Assembly (NCBI RefSeq): GCF_013409065.1
Contig: NZ_JACBZP010000001.1
Span: forward strand, 2,862,518-2,926,517
Reading direction: 5' to 3'
Source: Spelaeicoccus albus
GTDB taxonomy: Bacteria > Actinomycetota > Actinomycetes > Actinomycetales > Brevibacteriaceae
DNA length: 64,000 nucleotides
Of the stretch, positions 62,593 to 64,000 are shown piece after piece. How positions within the stretch are numbered: position 1 is the stretch's first letter; each line of letters begins with the position of its first letter. The translations under genes and the position numbers were made by a program. A model generated the notes under the pieces. That model was not told the DNA's origin and made no database searches. It saw only the letters and a program-made list of their open reading frames with translations.

Positions 62593-63393
62593 ATGGTCGA
62601 ACTTCGTTCGCTGTCGCCGTCCCGCGCCAACGATTTCATGCAATGCCCGCTGCTGTACCGGTTTCGCGTGGTCGACAAACTCCCGGAACCGCCGAGCCTT
62701 GCCGCGTTGAAGGGCAGCCTCGTGCACGCCGTGCTCGAGGACTTGTTCGAGCTGCCGGCCGCCGAGCGCACGCCGTCAGCCGCGCATTCAATGCTGCCGG
62801 TAGCCTGGTCGAACTTGCTGGCCAAGGACCCGACGGTTGAGGAACTGTTTTCCGGGCCGGACGAGCGGGCTGCATGGCTCGAGTCCGCCGCCTCCCTGGT
62901 CGGCGACTATTTCACCCTGGAATTCCCCGGTGGCGTGCAAACGGAAGACCGCGAGCTGTTCGTCGAGACGCGGCTGGACAACGGCGTCACGCTTCGCGGC
63001 TTCATCGACCGCGTGGATGTCGCCCCGACCGGTGAAACTCGGATCGTCGATTACAAGACGGGCAAGGCTCCGCCGCCCGCGTTCGGGGCAAAGGCCGATT
63101 TCCAAATGAAGTTCTACGCACTCGTGGTCTATCGGCTGCGCGGCGTGCTGCCGCATACGCTGCAGTTGATGTACCTCGGCAGCCGGGACGTCGTGCGGTA
63201 CCGCCCCCGGATCGAAGACATGCACGTCACCGAGGGAAAAATCGAAGCCTTGTGGGATGAGATTCGAGCTGCCGCCCGGTCGGGAAATTGGCGCCCGCAG
63301 AAGTCCAAGCTGTGCAATTGGTGTCACCACCGGCCCATTTGCCCGGCCTGGGGCGGCACTCCCCCGGACCCGCCCGACGTCACGGTCATCTGA
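62593..63393 (+). CDS. RecB-family PD-(D/E)XK nuclease with Fe-S cluster motif
   Basis: 266-residue single-domain nuclease. Sequence order: LSPSRANDFMQCPLLYRFR, KGSLVHAVLEDLFELP, then GFIDRVDVAPTG and RIVDYKTGKAP carrying the Asp and catalytic Lys, and KSKLCNWCHHRPICPAW. One Cys near the N-terminus plus three near the C-terminus is the AddB/Cas4-type iron-sulfur arrangement. Conserved next to the M50-trmI-mpa genes in actinobacteria; role unknown, possibly DNA repair. Confidence 0.92.
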   Translation: MVELRSLSPSRANDFMQCPLLYRFRVVDKLPEPPSLAALKGSLVHAVLEDLFELPAAERTPSAAHSMLPVAWSNLLAKDPTVEELFSGPDERAAWLESAASLVGDYFTLEFPGGVQTEDRELFVETRLDNGVTLRGFIDRVDVAPTGETRIVDYKTGKAPPPAFGAKADFQMKFYALVVYRLRGVLPHTLQLMYLGSRDVVRYRPRIEDMHVTEGKIEALWDEIRAAARSGNWRPQKSKLCNWCHHRPICPAWGGTPPDPPDVTVI

Positions 63394-63399
63394 TCCCGC

Positions 63400-63460
63400 G
63401 CCGAGTGGTGGCGAATGGCTGCGAAATCGCAGATTTAGCAGCCATTCACCACCACTCGGC
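63400..63460. repeat. Palindromic element, copy 2
   Basis: Arms 63400-63428 (starts GCCGAGTGGTGGCGAATGG) and 63432-63460 pair at 27 of 29 positions around a 3-base GCA loop. The left arm differs from copy 1 at one base and the loop/arm lengths are identical. As with copy 1, it lies between convergent genes. The flanking outer arms of copy 1 are not seen here. Confidence 0.88.
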
Positions 63461-63522
63461 GGGCGAGCGTGCGGGCGTGCGGGGGCCGGGTCGGATGGTC
63501 GGGTCGGTGACGCTGCGGCCCT

Positions 63523-64000
63523 TCAGACTTTCGATGATCGGGACGCCGCAAAGATGCGGCGCAGGTCGGCCGGCGTGACGCCGTCGAGCGTCGGCAGCAC
63601 GGTGCGCGACGGGGCGTCGTCGATCGGCACCATATGCGGTACCGCGACGGTACAAGCTCCCGCGGCCTCGGCTGCGCCGATGCCGGGCTTGGAGTCCTCC
63701 AACGCCACGCACTGCTCCGGCCGGACGCCGAGCGCCGCGGCGGCCGTGAGATAGGGCTCGGGGTCGGGCTTGCCGCGAGACACTTCGTCGCCCGGGACGA
63801 TGGCGCGGAAGCTGCCGTCCGGTAACGATTCGACGACTGCCTCGGCGAAATTGCGGTAGGACATCGTGACGAGAGCGCACGGGATACCCTCGTCGCGCAG
63901 AGCCAGCAGCAACTCGTAGGCGCCCGGACGATACGGCACGTGCTCGTGGACCTGCTCGATCACCGAGTCCAGGAGCATATCGACTATCCGTTCCGGCGCG
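63523..64000 (-). CDS. HAD-superfamily hydrolase (5' end outside window)
   Basis: C-terminal 158 residues of a beta-phosphoglucomutase-like HAD phosphatase; the frame is open to the edge. Visible are the motif II region CALVTMSYRNF, motif III Lys in GDEVSRGKPDPEPY, and motif IV CVALEDSKPGIGAAEAAG. The nucleophile Asp (motif I) lies beyond the window. Substrate unknown. Conserved beside the RecB-M50-trmI genes in actinobacteria. Confidence 0.9.
   Translation of the reverse strand, partial: APERIVDMLLDSVIEQVHEHVPYRPGAYELLLALRDEGIPCALVTMSYRNFAEAVVESLPDGSFRAIVPGDEVSRGKPDPEPYLTAAAALGVRPEQCVALEDSKPGIGAAEAAGACTVAVPHMVPIDDAPSRTVLPTLDGVTPADLRRIFAASRSSKV

Noticed and set aside
1-64000. tRNA, rRNA, CRISPR, IS element or prophage
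   Set aside because: None was recognised by eye on either strand; a tRNA or riboswitch search by covariance model could still find a small RNA that I missed.

Overview
The window is high-GC chromosomal DNA from an actinobacterium (Actinomycetota; probably Micrococcales or a near relative, but the genus cannot be read from the sequence). The evidence is a complete Pup-proteasome locus (mpa, dop, pup, prcB, prcA, pafA, pafB, pafC), RbpA, a polyprenol-phosphomannose synthase, an accessory SecA2, a HelY-type helicase and a DUF222/HNH protein. Genes are densely packed, mostly with overlapping ATGA or GTGA junctions. No rRNA, tRNA, CRISPR array, insertion sequence or prophage was recognised.

Layout. 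1-4405 (minus): GNAT protein, sbcD, and sbcC running off the left edge. 4473-14936: SDR, a divergent glucose-6-phosphate dehydrogenase, pyruvate carboxylase, deformylase, a hydroxyacyl-CoA dehydrogenase, an NmrA-like protein, an aldo/keto reductase and an aminotransferase. 14998-17734 (minus): Fur regulator coupled to catalase, and 3-methyladenine glycosylase. 17772-22793: HNH nuclease, small membrane and acidic stress-type proteins, a lone nucleotidyltransferase. 22794-27596: a biotin/precursor module, bioY-ligase-thiolase-bioM-bioN, divergent from a bioQ-type regulator with two operator palindromes between them. 27622-37885: envelope and lipid genes, a DUF2945-AraC-VOC-UvrA-like operon, a trans-sulfuration enzyme divergent from its Lrp/AsnC neighbour, and rbpA with a sigma-R-like promoter. 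38172-46092: a degenerate amidohydrolase, the overlapping exonuclease-DnaQ-secA2 operon and helY. 46113-62529 (minus): tatC, tatA, pafC, pafB, two FKBPs, pafA, prcA, prcB, pup, dop, mpa, trmI, gnd and an M50 protease. 62593-64000: a RecB-like nuclease and a partial HAD hydrolase.

How it fits together. The minus-strand core supplies pupylation (PafA), depupylation (Dop), unfolding (Mpa), degradation (PrcAB) and a PafBC regulator pair, with Tat export next door. Metabolically, pyruvate carboxylase needs biotin and the window carries a regulated biotin-uptake system, while zwf and gnd supply the two NADPH-forming dehydrogenase steps of the pentose phosphate pathway.

The most notable points are: the biotin-linked ligase/thiolase pair, whose thiolase has lost two of four catalytic loop residues; a near-identical hairpin element found twice, each time between convergent genes; fifteen genes with a -10 hexamer exactly 6-7 bases before the start codon, implying widespread leaderless mRNA; and gnd lodged inside the proteasome locus.
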